Made by a program: the position numbers and the translations under genes. A DNA stretch of 64,000 nt from Pseudobdellovibrionaceae bacterium. Its GTDB lineage: Bacteria > Bdellovibrionota > Bdellovibrionia > Bdellovibrionales > UBA1609. Below the pieces are notes generated by a model, which did not search any database, was not told the origin of the DNA, and saw nothing but the letters and a program-made list of their open reading frames with translations. Location of the stretch: assembly GCA_023954155.1 (NCBI GenBank), contig JAMLIO010000005.1:160335-224334 (forward strand), read 5' to 3'. Below, one piece after another: positions 26,651-35,700 of the stretch; position 1 is the first letter of the stretch, and each line of letters begins with the position of its first letter.

Positions 26651-26801
26651 CTGTTTGGAAGGTCTTTAGAAGAGATATTTCTCTAACAAGAGGCCTCCAG
26701 TAAGCGTGACGCGTTTTGCCCGCAGGGCAAATACTGGAAGAGCCCATGGATGGGCGTGCCTCTTGTTAGAGAAATGTCTCTTCTAAAGATCTTCCAAATA
26801 G
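26651..26801. repeat. Palindromic element C (44-bp arms), homologue of element B with inverted loop
   Basis: Left arm 26651-26694 and right arm 26758-26801 pair with three mismatches in 44. The 69-base loop segment 26692-26760 is the exact reverse complement of 22930-22998. The stems resemble those of element B at about four positions in five, with most changes mirrored on the opposite arm. The outer borders GGCGTT (26644) and ACTGCC (26804) keep the same orientation as in B, so only the interior is flipped. Confidence 0.92.
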
Positions 26802-26819
26802 AAACTGCCTACTCAGAGA

Positions 26820-26866
26820 GGGAGTACCAGTTTGTCAAAAGATCACTTAGGTAGTGCAAGGATCAG
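26820..26866 (+). pseudogene. RHS core remnant, cassette 4
   Basis: About 47 bases match the start of the RHS core repeat (GAGTACCAGTTTGTCAAA, then CACTTAGGTAGTG) with an extra A that shifts the frame. It lies right after palindrome C, so C sits inside the decayed RHS array. The following 165 bases, up to the lipoprotein gene, hold no feature that I recognise. Confidence 0.7.
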
Positions 26867-27032
26867 GGCGCAAAAATGTCGTTTTGGTCTTTTGCGGGCA
26901 TTTTCTGTCTTAGAAGGGGCCGAATTAAGGCGTAAAAACCTCATATATTTCAGTTATTTATGATCTTATAAATGGGACTAGGGGCTGGTTTAATTATTGC
27001 TTTCATATCCTATTGAAATTAGGAGGACTGCA

Positions 27033-28493
27033 ATGTCTCAACTAAAATATATGTTAAACGTTTTGCTTTTAAGTGCTGTGGTCACGGGTTTAGCGGCTTG
27101 TGATAATGATGGGGCTTTTAAAGCTGCGGATCTATCTATTAAAGAAGTGCCACAAAGTAAACCTGTTTTAACCGAAGAGCAAATTAAAGCTCTTTATGAG
27201 TTAAATCAAAAGCAAGCCCAAGAACTTAAACAAGAGATCGCTTTAAAAAATGAAGCCCTAGCCCAACTTGAAAGTAAGCTAAATTCTGCCACATCAGAAC
27301 TCAATGCTTTAAGCCAAAAGATGGTGGAATTGCTGGCTTCTGATAAAGACGCAGGCACTAAGTCTGAAGAGATGGTCAACTTGAAAGCTCAAATTGATGC
27401 TTTACAAGCCCAAATCGAAAGTGACCGTGCTCAATATGTTGAGGCCTTAGGTAAGGTCAACCGTAATGAAGAGACTTTGATTGCGGAATTGGTTAAAGTT
27501 CGTCAAGAGATCAACAAGCTTAAAGAAAAGCAAGGTGGAATCACTGATGAAGAGATTCTAAATATCGAAAAGAATTTAACAGAGCAAATTGCAGGTCTAA
27601 CAGCTCAGTTAGAAGAAAAACGTAAAGCCCTAGAAACTCAAATCACTGAACTTGAGCAAAAGGGTGAAACCTTAAAAGCTGAAGTGGCTCGCCTTGAAGC
27701 TGCAGCCGCTGCGGCACAAACAGAAGAAGAGAAAGCTAAACTTGAAGCCGAACTTTTAGCTGCTAAAGAAAAAGAAGTAAAAACTCAAACTGAACTTAAC
27801 GAAGCTGTTGAAGAGTACAATGGAACTAATGGAAATATCGTAACTCTAAAATGTGAAAAACCAGAAGATTGTGACAACGTAGATGTGACTGTGGATGGTG
27901 TGGGAAATACGATCAATGTGGAAATTGCAGGAGACACACCTGTAGAAACTGCAACGCCAGTTGAAACTACAGATGTAGCTCAGCCCGTAGAAACCACAGA
28001 AACTCTTGAACCTGTACCAACTACTGAAGTGGCTGAAGAGGTTAAAACTACAGAAACGATCGTAGGCACAGATGTGACAGAGTCTGAGACACCACCAACA
28101 GCAAATCCAGTGCTTTCAGAAATCGAAGCTCGAAGAGCAGAAAAGATTGCAAAAAAAGAAGCAGAGATTGCTGATGCTGACATAAGTAAAAAAGTCTTAT
28201 TGGCTGAAATTCAAGATCTTAAGAATCAACTTGTAGCCTTACAAAAACAAAATACAGACATCGACAACGCGATCTTTGATGGCATTTTCCGCAAAGACAG
28301 TGTGTCTTCAGATCAAGAGCGAGTACAGATCGAAGCTGAAATTAAAGCTAAAAGAGAAGAAAAGAAAAAAGTTTTGGATGAGATTGCTCGTGTGAATGCT
28401 ACAATTGCTAACATTCAAGAAGGCGATCTTAAACAAGTAGAAGATCACATCAAAGAACTTAAAAGACAAAGAATTGATCTTATGAGAAGATAA
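27033..28493 (+). CDS. Coiled-coil lipoprotein, 486 aa
   Basis: A lipoprotein signal peptide with lipobox LAAC (cysteine at about residue 23) follows an AGGAGG ribosome site; the frame opens at 26997, but the ATG at 27033 fits the site and signal. Residues 40-270 and 370-486 are long heptad-rich coiled coils (Gln/Glu/Lys/Leu). Between them lies a short Cys-containing segment (LKCEKPEDCDNVDVT) and a Thr/Glu/Pro/Val repeat (PVETT, PVPTT-type units). It probably forms an extended periplasmic fibre anchored in a membrane. No specific family is recognised. A terminator follows at 28527. Confidence 0.8.
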   Translation: MSQLKYMLNVLLLSAVVTGLAACDNDGAFKAADLSIKEVPQSKPVLTEEQIKALYELNQKQAQELKQEIALKNEALAQLESKLNSATSELNALSQKMVELLASDKDAGTKSEEMVNLKAQIDALQAQIESDRAQYVEALGKVNRNEETLIAELVKVRQEINKLKEKQGGITDEEILNIEKNLTEQIAGLTAQLEEKRKALETQITELEQKGETLKAEVARLEAAAAAAQTEEEKAKLEAELLAAKEKEVKTQTELNEAVEEYNGTNGNIVTLKCEKPEDCDNVDVTVDGVGNTINVEIAGDTPVETATPVETTDVAQPVETTETLEPVPTTEVAEEVKTTETIVGTDVTESETPPTANPVLSEIEARRAEKIAKKEAEIADADISKKVLLAEIQDLKNQLVALQKQNTDIDNAIFDGIFRKDSVSSDQERVQIEAEIKAKREEKKKVLDEIARVNATIANIQEGDLKQVEDHIKELKRQRIDLMRR

Positions 28494-28505
28494 TTTTAAA
28501 TAAGA

Positions 28506-29612
28506 TTATTTTAAAAATCTCATACAACGCCCTGGTTTTAAAAGCAGGGCGTTTTTGTATTTGGGGATCTTTACAAGAAGTTCTAAGGCCTCTGATCTTG
28601 AAATATTGTGTCGGACTTGCAAGTAATCTAGAGCTTGCTCAGAGGTCAAATTCCACTCACGGCTATTTAAGATGTTGGAAGGCACAATAAAGGATTCGGC
28701 GACTCGAAGATTTAGGTCTAGGGAGTGTGTATTTGAAGCTGTAATAGGTCGGTTAAAGTGGTCTGTAGTGGTGGTGGTCACACGATGACTTAAACGGGGG
28801 GCTTTGATTTGCGGCAGAATCTTACCCTGTTTACGGTAATAAGATCGTGTGGCACGATTTGGAGCGATAAGTTCATAATCAATATTACTAATGCGTAAAG
28901 AGATCTTATCCCCCATAACGATAAAGTTAGTGGGTGATCTTAAGTCAATGCTTAAGCCCGTTTCTATCAGCATTCTTTCGGCTAAGTCTTGCAAACGTAC
29001 CACTTCTTTCCAAAGTTCTTTAGAATCGTATTGCGCATAAAGGTGAGAGTTCGTGAGGGCCTCTTTTAAAGAGCGACCGTACTCGTAATCTCTGTGCAGA
29101 GCTTGAAGATCAGAACTTATCATCCAAACAGGAGAAGTTAAAGGATCGTAGGTGCGCCAGAGGATTTGACCAATGATCTCTCTTTGGATTTTTGCAGGAT
29201 CGTTTGAGGATCTAAAGGCATAAGACTCGCGCACATCAGAAGGCACAGATTGGAGCAACAGATTCCAAAAAGGATCATTGAGGATTCCAAATAAAGAGAC
29301 TTTTGTCACTTTAAGATCAGTTTTGAAAATTAAAGCCTCATCGGAAGCATTAAGTACAGTGGTGAGGCCGTTGCGCAGATACACATAAAACTGCTCGGGG
29401 GTAAGCACGCGAACGTTATTGAGTTCTTCTACTACTTGCTGCAATTGATTTTTATTGAAGTACTGTGTGAGATACTGAGGCAGTTCCATGGAACGAGTCG
29501 AGATCACATCGTAAGTGGACAACAAAGTCGTCTTTGGAGTTTCAGCGGCGTGTAGACTTAAAGACTGAACAATGATCCAACTTCCTAAAATAAACCCTTT
29601 TAAATATCCCAT
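28506..29612 (-). CDS. Exported protein of unknown function, 368 aa
   Basis: A signal peptide (cut near LHA-AET) precedes a soluble, mostly helical protein with no motif that I recognise. It is convergent with the coiled-coil lipoprotein gene. Its final codons (KNALLLKPGRCMRFLK) are encoded by the hairpin that serves as the lipoprotein gene's terminator, so the C-terminus is dictated in part by that structure. Confidence 0.68.
   Translation of the reverse strand: MGYLKGFILGSWIIVQSLSLHAAETPKTTLLSTYDVISTRSMELPQYLTQYFNKNQLQQVVEELNNVRVLTPEQFYVYLRNGLTTVLNASDEALIFKTDLKVTKVSLFGILNDPFWNLLLQSVPSDVRESYAFRSSNDPAKIQREIIGQILWRTYDPLTSPVWMISSDLQALHRDYEYGRSLKEALTNSHLYAQYDSKELWKEVVRLQDLAERMLIETGLSIDLRSPTNFIVMGDKISLRISNIDYELIAPNRATRSYYRKQGKILPQIKAPRLSHRVTTTTTDHFNRPITASNTHSLDLNLRVAESFIVPSNILNSREWNLTSEQALDYLQVRHNISRSEALELLVKIPKYKNALLLKPGRCMRFLK
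28527..28557 (+). terminator. Intrinsic terminator of the coiled-coil lipoprotein gene
   Basis: ACGCCCTG (28527-28534) pairs with CAGGGCGT (28545-28552), followed by a T tract. It lies 34 bases past the lipoprotein stop and within the coding end of the convergent 28506-29612 gene. Confidence 0.85.
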
Positions 29613-29667
29613 AGTTTCTTTTAGAAAAACTTTGCGGAAGGATCAAAGAAAAAGTACAGCGTAAAAT

Positions 29668-29695
29668 AAAAAGCCACACTCCTGTGTGGCTTTTT
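29668..29695. terminator. Bidirectional intrinsic terminator downstream of rpsD
   Basis: A perfect 12-bp stem, AAAAAGCCACAC and GTGTGGCTTTTT with a 4-base loop, gives A and T tracts on both strands. On the minus strand it ends the rpsD transcript before the 28506-29612 gene. Confidence 0.85.
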
Positions 29696-29808
29696 GTAAG
29701 ACTTACATCTTTTGATATTATAAAGTGCAGTAAGCAGGTTATCTTTAATGCTGTTGCTATCACAAGCTTAAGTATATTTTGTCCTCATTGTAAGGACATA
29801 AACCCTTA

Positions 29809-30435
29809 TTAAGCTTTTCTGATAGAGTAGTATTCAGTAAGCAGACCAGATTGGAATGCAAACGGAATGTGCTCAATACCAGGAACGTTGATCACTTTAC
29901 CGATCTCTTGGTTGTCCTTGGTCTCTTTAGTTAAGTAATCAGGAACTTCCATTCGTGGGTTGTCTTTAGCTCTTAAGTAGCATTGGTGCTCATAGTTTTT
30001 AAGGCTGATGACATCACCTACTTTAAGAACTGCAGAACCGATGTCTACTTTTTTGCCGTTCACTTGAACATGGCCGTGGTTGATCATTTGGCGAGCCGCG
30101 CGGATGCTAGGGGCTAAGCCAAGTCTAAACACTACGTTGTCTAAACGACGCTCTAAAAGACCAGCTAATGAATTCACCCAGTTTGAGGATGTTCCAGTCT
30201 TAGAGTCACGGATAAAGCGACGTAATTGCTTTTCGCGTAGACAATAGTTGTTTAGGATCTTTTGTTTTTCTTCTAACTGTAAAGCGTAGTTGGAATATTT
30301 CTTACGCTTAGAGCCGTGTTCGCCTGGAGGATAAGGTTTGCGGTCTAATGCACCAGCCTTACCTAAACCAGGAAGCTCAACGCCAAGTCTTCTTTGAGCC
30401 TTGAAGCGAGGCTTTACTCTTGTTTTTGTTGCCAT
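29809..30435 (-). CDS. rpsD: 30S ribosomal protein S4
   Basis: S4 binds 16S rRNA early in 30S assembly. The S4 RNA-binding domain is visible as LERRLDNVVFRLGLAPSIRAARQMINHGHVQVNGKKVDI in the middle of the protein (about residues 90-135). The N-terminal zinc-binding cysteines found in some S4 proteins are absent (the C-minus form). The ATG follows AAGGAG. The gene stands alone with its own terminator, outside the usual alpha operon; a second copy elsewhere or relocation cannot be judged here. Confidence 0.95.
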   Translation of the reverse strand: MATKTRVKPRFKAQRRLGVELPGLGKAGALDRKPYPPGEHGSKRKKYSNYALQLEEKQKILNNYCLREKQLRRFIRDSKTGTSSNWVNSLAGLLERRLDNVVFRLGLAPSIRAARQMINHGHVQVNGKKVDIGSAVLKVGDVISLKNYEHQCYLRAKDNPRMEVPDYLTKETKDNQEIGKVINVPGIEHIPFAFQSGLLTEYYSIRKA

Positions 30436-30589
30436 GTTTTACTTTCTCCTTGTTTAATCCCAAGATGGGTTAAATTCCAAAGAGGCAAAAATACCTGAAT
30501 TTGGAGATAAAACCAACTCTAAACCCTTGAGATTTAACGCTCTTTGTAACGGGATCAGGGCTTAAAATCAATAGAAAAACACAAGATTC

Positions 30590-31696
30590 TTATTTCTGAG
30601 AAGGGGGCTTAAGGTTAAATTTCATAGTTTGCCCCGCTCCAGGCAGTCGAAATTGGCTTTCGGGGACTTGGTGGATAATGATGGCCTTATTGAAATCAAT
30701 CAAGGGGTCCCAATAGCTTTCGTCACTGAGCTGAAAGGTCCCAAAGTGCATGGCCACAGAATACCGAGAGGCTAAGTCAATGTGAGCTAAGACCGCATCG
30801 TCAGGGTCCATGTGAATGTCTTTAAGTACATCCCGAGGCAGGTAAGCACCGATGGGTAAAAAGCTTAAGTCCATGGGGCCAAAGGTGTCAGAGATCTTTT
30901 TAAAATGCTCGGAATAGGCCGTATCTCCCGCAAAATACAGTTGGGCTCCACTGGGAAGCTTTACAAGAAACGACCCCCAAAGGCTTGAGTTTTCACTCAC
31001 TAAACTTCGCCCCGAATTGTGCTTGGCAGGCAGAAAATGAACCGTGTGACCTTTTTGCGAGAGGCTCTGCCACCAGTCCATCTCCTGAACATTTTTAAGT
31101 CCTGATTTTCTTAACCAGCCCTTATCACCAAGAGGAACATAGATCTGAGGTTTATGCTTTTTGGCAATCTTTTTAAGGCTGGGTAGGTCCAAATGGTCGT
31201 AATGATTGTGTGAGATCAAAATCATATCTATGCGGGGTAATTTTTTAAGAGGGATTCCAGGCGGGTGCACTCTCTTAGGACCAATCCATTTAAAGGGGCT
31301 CACTCGTGTCGCAAACACAGGGTCAGTGAGAATATTAAGTTCCTGAGTTTGAATTAAAAAGGTGGCGTGATTGATAAAGGTGACCACCACTTCCCCTTTT
31401 TTGATGTTTTTAGCAAGTTGAGGTTCATGCAGATTGGGCACTTTTTGTGGCCATTTGTTTTTAAACTCATAGCTTTGCCATCTTAAAAAATCCCAAAAAG
31501 CAGAGTAGCTGATCTTGCCCTCTTCATTGACAAAGGAACGACCGTTGAACTGTTTAGAAAAGATGTACTCTTGATTGGTCACGGGTTTGGGAATCACCAT
31601 GCCCACAAAGGCCAATATCCCCAAAAAGGGGATCAAGATCAGTCCTCTTAGGGCAAAACGCCGAATAAAAATTATAGTTTTTTTGCGTTTACTCAT
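30590..31696 (-). CDS. Membrane-anchored metallo-beta-lactamase-fold hydrolase (NAPE-PLD-like)
   Basis: An N-terminal hydrophobic anchor (about residues 10-34) precedes an MBL-fold domain. The zinc-binding HxHxDH appears as SHNHYDHLD. The upstream NHATFLIQT, the later GDTAYS, and MHFGTF supply the other strands and ligands. The overall pattern matches the NAPE-phospholipase D/RomA-like group (L-ascorbate-lactonase superfamily). Substrate is unknown; a lipid or lactone is possible. It is divergent from sufE. Confidence 0.8.
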   Translation of the reverse strand: MSKRKKTIIFIRRFALRGLILIPFLGILAFVGMVIPKPVTNQEYIFSKQFNGRSFVNEEGKISYSAFWDFLRWQSYEFKNKWPQKVPNLHEPQLAKNIKKGEVVVTFINHATFLIQTQELNILTDPVFATRVSPFKWIGPKRVHPPGIPLKKLPRIDMILISHNHYDHLDLPSLKKIAKKHKPQIYVPLGDKGWLRKSGLKNVQEMDWWQSLSQKGHTVHFLPAKHNSGRSLVSENSSLWGSFLVKLPSGAQLYFAGDTAYSEHFKKISDTFGPMDLSFLPIGAYLPRDVLKDIHMDPDDAVLAHIDLASRYSVAMHFGTFQLSDESYWDPLIDFNKAIIIHQVPESQFRLPGAGQTMKFNLKPPSQK

Positions 31697-31788
31697 GACA
31701 CCTAAGTTTTACCAGCAGTTCCCTAGTTTATAAAGCGAATTGTCATTTTATGATTGATCCTTCACTCCTTCTTCATTATTTTGTCGCC

Positions 31789-32238
31789 ATGTCAAATTTC
31801 ACAGTGTCTGAAAGACAACAACAGATCGTGTCCGAGTTTAAAGAATTTAAGACTTGGGAAGAGAAGTACAAGTACATCATTCGTCTAGGTAAAGAGCTTC
31901 CAGAAATGCCTGAGTCAGAAAAGCGCGAGGACCTTAAGGTCAAAGGCTGTCAGTCACAAGTGTGGCTCAAAGCAGATTTAAATGATCAGATGCAAGTGGT
32001 CTTTCGGGCCGACAGTGATGCCTTAATTGTAAAAGGCCTGATCGCTTTACTGCTTAGAGTGTTTTCTGAGCAGACCCCAGAAAGCATTTTGCAAAGCGAT
32101 GTGAAGTTCATTGAGGACATTGGCCTGGCTTCTCATCTTTCGGCCAGCCGCACCAATGGTTTGCAGAGTATGATCAAACAGATCAAGTATTATGCGCAAG
32201 CCTATGATTATCTTGTGAAAACGGCAAAGGGACAGTAA
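31789..32238 (+). CDS. sufE: SufE-family cysteine desulfuration protein
   Basis: SufE accepts sulfur from SufS for Fe-S cluster assembly. The accepting cysteine is in the conserved KGCQSQVWL motif, and the flanking WEEKYKYIIRLGKELP and GLIALLL segments match the family. The frame opens at an ATG at 31750, but the ATG at 31789 gives the usual N-terminus (149 aa); neither has a good ribosome site. No sufS is nearby. Confidence 0.88.
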   Translation: MSNFTVSERQQQIVSEFKEFKTWEEKYKYIIRLGKELPEMPESEKREDLKVKGCQSQVWLKADLNDQMQVVFRADSDALIVKGLIALLLRVFSEQTPESILQSDVKFIEDIGLASHLSASRTNGLQSMIKQIKYYAQAYDYLVKTAKGQ

Positions 32239-32279
32239 AATCAAAGTGTAAACATAAATTAAAAGAAAGGACTGGGCGC

Positions 32280-32987
32280 ATGGGAAAGCAGTGGAAAGCT
32301 GGTATGAAAGCTGAAAACGCTTCTAAAAAAGGGGCGATGCTGATCAAGTATGTCAAAGAGATTCAGGTGGCTTCAAAACTTGGCGGTCCTGATCCTGTGA
32401 ACAATATGCGTTTACGTTTAGCAGTAGAAGCGGCCAAAGCCGTATCTTGTCCCAAAGACACCATTGAGCGTGCCATCAAAAGAGGTGCAGGACTTCTAGA
32501 CGATGGCAAAGACATCGAAGAACTCACTTATGAAGGATATGGCCCGCATCAGGTCGGGGTGATTGTAGAATGTCAAACTGACAACCGTGCGCGTACCGCT
32601 CCTGATATTCGTCTGATTTTTGGTAAAGCAGGCGGCAATATGGGAGAAACAGGAAGTGTGGCTTGGATGTTTGATCGTGTGTGTTTGATCGAAGCCGTTA
32701 AAAGTGGAGAGTTTGACCCCGAAGAGGAAGCCATTGAAGCAGGTGCTGATGATGTGGAAAGAGACGAAGAGGACACCAGCAAATTCAGTTTTTATGGTGC
32801 TCCCGATGCCTTAGGCGAGATCAGAGATCAACTGATTGCCAGAGGTTGGGACATCAAAGTGGCAGAACTGGCATACCGTCCAAAAAACAAAACAGACCTC
32901 AATGAAGAGCAAGAAGCTGAAGTGGTGGCCTTTTTAGAAAAGCTCGATGCGAACGAAGACAGCTACCGCATTTACGCCACCATTTAA
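32280..32987 (+). CDS. YebC/PmpR-family protein
   Basis: The family is described as DNA-binding regulators, and some members as translation factors acting at stalled ribosomes. MGKQWKAGMKAENASKKGAM at the N-terminus corresponds to the conserved basic start. The PKDTIERAIKRG helix, the YEGYGPHQVGVIVE strand and the acidic C-terminal domain are all present. Length is 235 aa, slightly variant at the N-terminus compared with the usual GHSKW form. Confidence 0.9.
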   Translation: MGKQWKAGMKAENASKKGAMLIKYVKEIQVASKLGGPDPVNNMRLRLAVEAAKAVSCPKDTIERAIKRGAGLLDDGKDIEELTYEGYGPHQVGVIVECQTDNRARTAPDIRLIFGKAGGNMGETGSVAWMFDRVCLIEAVKSGEFDPEEEAIEAGADDVERDEEDTSKFSFYGAPDALGEIRDQLIARGWDIKVAELAYRPKNKTDLNEEQEAEVVAFLEKLDANEDSYRIYATI

Positions 32988-33080
32988 AACTTCAATCCGC
33001 GTTCTATGTCATTATTTATGTAGAACAGATTTCTCTAGTAATAGCTACACGCGATTCTACTATGGTTGCCACTAGAGTCG

Positions 33081-33099
33081 CATTTGGCATGGCCAAATG
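33081..33099. other. Short perfect hairpin between the yebC-family gene and lptD
   Basis: CATTTGGC and GCCAAATG form a perfect 8-bp stem around a 3-base loop, in the gap between these two convergent genes. There is no T tract on either side, so it is not a classical intrinsic terminator. Confidence 0.4.
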
Positions 33100-33111
33100 T
33101 GGGCCAAGTGT

Positions 33112-35523
33112 TTAAAAGACGTAGTGGTTATTTTGTGGGTGTTTGGTTTGGTAACCATCACCGAAGTTCCATGACACGTTTAAGTCCACTTCAGGGCGGT
33201 TAGCACTACGTTGGTTATTGTTGTCGTAAATGTTGATGTAAATCTCCCAACAGTCCCCTGGGGGTAAGATGGTGGTTCTAAGGGCCCAACCCTGCATTTG
33301 CTTTTCAAAAGTAGAGTATAAAAAGTTCCCCGACAGGTGCAGATGTGTGAACTCCCACCCTAGGCCCGCGCCCACAAGCTCTTGATGAGAGGTTTCGTTG
33401 TTGTTTCTATCCACGATGTAAGCATTTTTATACAGACCTTCGATAAAGTGTCCAGGTTTGTAAATAAATTTATTTCTTGTAGAGATATTGGTCTTAGAAA
33501 GTTTGTGAAAGTGAGAGGCCATAGTAAAGGTCTCAAAGTGCTTGGATTTAATTTTAAGCAGAGCATTTAAGTTAGACCATGGGTCAGGATTTGGAGCATT
33601 GGCGTGTAAAAAGTCATAGCTCTGAGAGATATCTAAATAAATAGGCTGATCATAATAGGTGACACCTGAATCTTTATTTTTTCTTAAAAAAGACTGCAAT
33701 AAAGAAAACTCAATCACACTGGTGTCATAAATACGGTCTTGATAATCGAACTGTATACCATGTTCAAACTCAAAAAAATCGGCTTCTGTAATGGGCTGAA
33801 AGCGTCGGTGGTACGGCATACCGCGTGTGGATTTAAAGAAGACGTGATCGGTTTGGGTTAAAATTTCCCCACGGATAAATCGCACCTGTGGCTCAAGTAA
33901 ATGTTTCCAGTTTTCTGATAAAACTTTAGAAAGTTGAGATTTAAGCCTAAGTTCCCCTTCCAGATAACCCATTTGAGCCACATGTGTATAAGGGGCATTG
34001 GGATCCACAATAGTGGTGTAAGGAGCAAAGTTATAAACGGCCTGATGATATTTAAGATCAGGTTCAAAGCGCAAAAGATTGCCAAGATTTACCGAAGTGG
34101 TCAGCTCGGGTCGAAGAATCAATCTCTCACCAGAGCGAATGATGTCTTTGCGGGGATCAAATTGTCCAATGGGGGCTGTGGTGTTGATCACCTTTGGTGG
34201 ATCAGGCAGAGGTGTTCCTGTAAGAGTCACTTCATCATAAGAGGTCTCTCGTCTAGAGAATTTGGTGTATTCTGTATTTAAACGGTAAGAGAATTTATTT
34301 TTTAAAAATGGAGTGTTTAAAATCGAGTATTTGATCGTCGGGGTTTTATGAACAGCATCTAAATTTTTAGAGTTCATATCTTCAGTTAAAAGATTGATGT
34401 TATAAATGATCTCTGTTGCAAAATGCTGATTGTTGTTGTTTCTAACCAGTGAAACTTGGTTCACGAGTGCGGATTCTTTATGCCCTGGAAGTTCGGTGGG
34501 AAAGTCTGAAAGATATAAGAGATCTTCAGTAAGTTTGATATTTGATTTTTGAACAAACCCCCCAGGCAGGTTCAGTTTGTTTTTGTAATCCACAAACCAA
34601 CGATGCTGGGTACGATAGCGTTGAGTGTTTGTGGTGTAGTTATAATCTAAAAATAAGGGGTCACGCATATATCCTGTAGTCAGCTCAAGCTGGCTTTCTG
34701 GACTGAACATGTGACGGTAGTTCACGATCCCTTTAACGTTCACTCCAGAACGAAAGTAAAGTTTAGGAGTAAAGGTTAAATCCTTATTGTCTTCAATGGC
34801 CCAAAAATAACCCACTTCTATGCTGGGCTGTTTACGGGAAAAGGACATGTGGGGTTTGGGTTGAATAAGTCCTGATTTTCTGCGTGTGTTCACAGGTAAA
34901 ATGATTCTGGGCAACCACAGCATGGATTGATTGGCGACTTGCAAATATCCATTTTTGATGTCGACAAACTTTTTAACATTGGTTTTTAAACTTGAAGCTT
35001 TAAAGCGCCAAGATGGGGGACAGGTCAAACAGGTGGTAAAAGTGGCGTTACTAGCCTCAAAAAGATCATCCCCCATTTTGCTGATCTCATCGGCTTCAAA
35101 AAGCATTTGCCCAGACACCAAGCGGGCTTTTTTAAAGCTGCCTTTTTTGCTGTCAAAAAACACTTCGACTTCTTCGGCCACAATTTGGGTCTGCACACTC
35201 TCAATGCGAATGTCACCTGAGGCTATAAATCTATTTTCTTTTTTAAAGATTTCAGCTTGTCTGGCAAATAACTGGTAACCATCAAACATGATCACCACAT
35301 TTCCTTTTAAAATGGCAGATTCACGATCCATATCTGCTTGAATGACATCGGCTTGATAAATGATATCTTGGGCTTTGCTTTTAGAGCGTCCTAAGCTTGT
35401 TGTTTGTGGGACCTCGGCAAAAGCCAGAGGAGAGATAAATAAAACAGCAAGAAGCAGCAGAGCCCAGCAGTGAGGGCTTAAACCTAGAGGAGTATGCGAT
35501 GTTCGTCTAGTTCCCAAAAACAC
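33112..35523 (-). CDS. lptD: LPS-assembly protein LptD
   Basis: LptD is the outer-membrane barrel that inserts lipopolysaccharide into the outer leaflet. After a signal peptide (cut near AFA-EVP) comes the OstA-like periplasmic domain (IYQADVIQADMDRESAILKG and onwards), then a cysteine pair in TTCLTCPPSWRF, then a large barrel rich in alternating aromatic strands, ending in a terminal phenylalanine (HYVF). Length is 803 aa. The start is a GTG at 35523 behind GGGAG. Its presence shows that the organism has an LPS-bearing outer membrane. Confidence 0.92.
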   Translation of the reverse strand: MFLGTRRTSHTPLGLSPHCWALLLLAVLFISPLAFAEVPQTTSLGRSKSKAQDIIYQADVIQADMDRESAILKGNVVIMFDGYQLFARQAEIFKKENRFIASGDIRIESVQTQIVAEEVEVFFDSKKGSFKKARLVSGQMLFEADEISKMGDDLFEASNATFTTCLTCPPSWRFKASSLKTNVKKFVDIKNGYLQVANQSMLWLPRIILPVNTRRKSGLIQPKPHMSFSRKQPSIEVGYFWAIEDNKDLTFTPKLYFRSGVNVKGIVNYRHMFSPESQLELTTGYMRDPLFLDYNYTTNTQRYRTQHRWFVDYKNKLNLPGGFVQKSNIKLTEDLLYLSDFPTELPGHKESALVNQVSLVRNNNNQHFATEIIYNINLLTEDMNSKNLDAVHKTPTIKYSILNTPFLKNKFSYRLNTEYTKFSRRETSYDEVTLTGTPLPDPPKVINTTAPIGQFDPRKDIIRSGERLILRPELTTSVNLGNLLRFEPDLKYHQAVYNFAPYTTIVDPNAPYTHVAQMGYLEGELRLKSQLSKVLSENWKHLLEPQVRFIRGEILTQTDHVFFKSTRGMPYHRRFQPITEADFFEFEHGIQFDYQDRIYDTSVIEFSLLQSFLRKNKDSGVTYYDQPIYLDISQSYDFLHANAPNPDPWSNLNALLKIKSKHFETFTMASHFHKLSKTNISTRNKFIYKPGHFIEGLYKNAYIVDRNNNETSHQELVGAGLGWEFTHLHLSGNFLYSTFEKQMQGWALRTTILPPGDCWEIYINIYDNNNQRSANRPEVDLNVSWNFGDGYQTKHPQNNHYVF

Positions 35524-35700
35524 AAGGCTCCCATTTAAAAAAACTACGTTATATCAAAAACTTACTGCAATATATTACCAAACCACAAACCAGAGGATCA
35601 GTAAAAAGTAAAACGGCTTCGGGCCAGATTTTAACAAGACGCATTGTTTTGCACAGACAGAAGCCCTAAAATGAGGGTGGAGAAGTTGTGGGGTAAAATC

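Noticed and set aside
22886..26801. Elements B and C as ends of a composite transposon carrying the IS and RHS block
   Set aside because: Both are self-contained palindromes with their own stems, no transposase matches them, and their outer borders face the same way; treating them as ends of a unit is not supported, though they do flank the accessory block.
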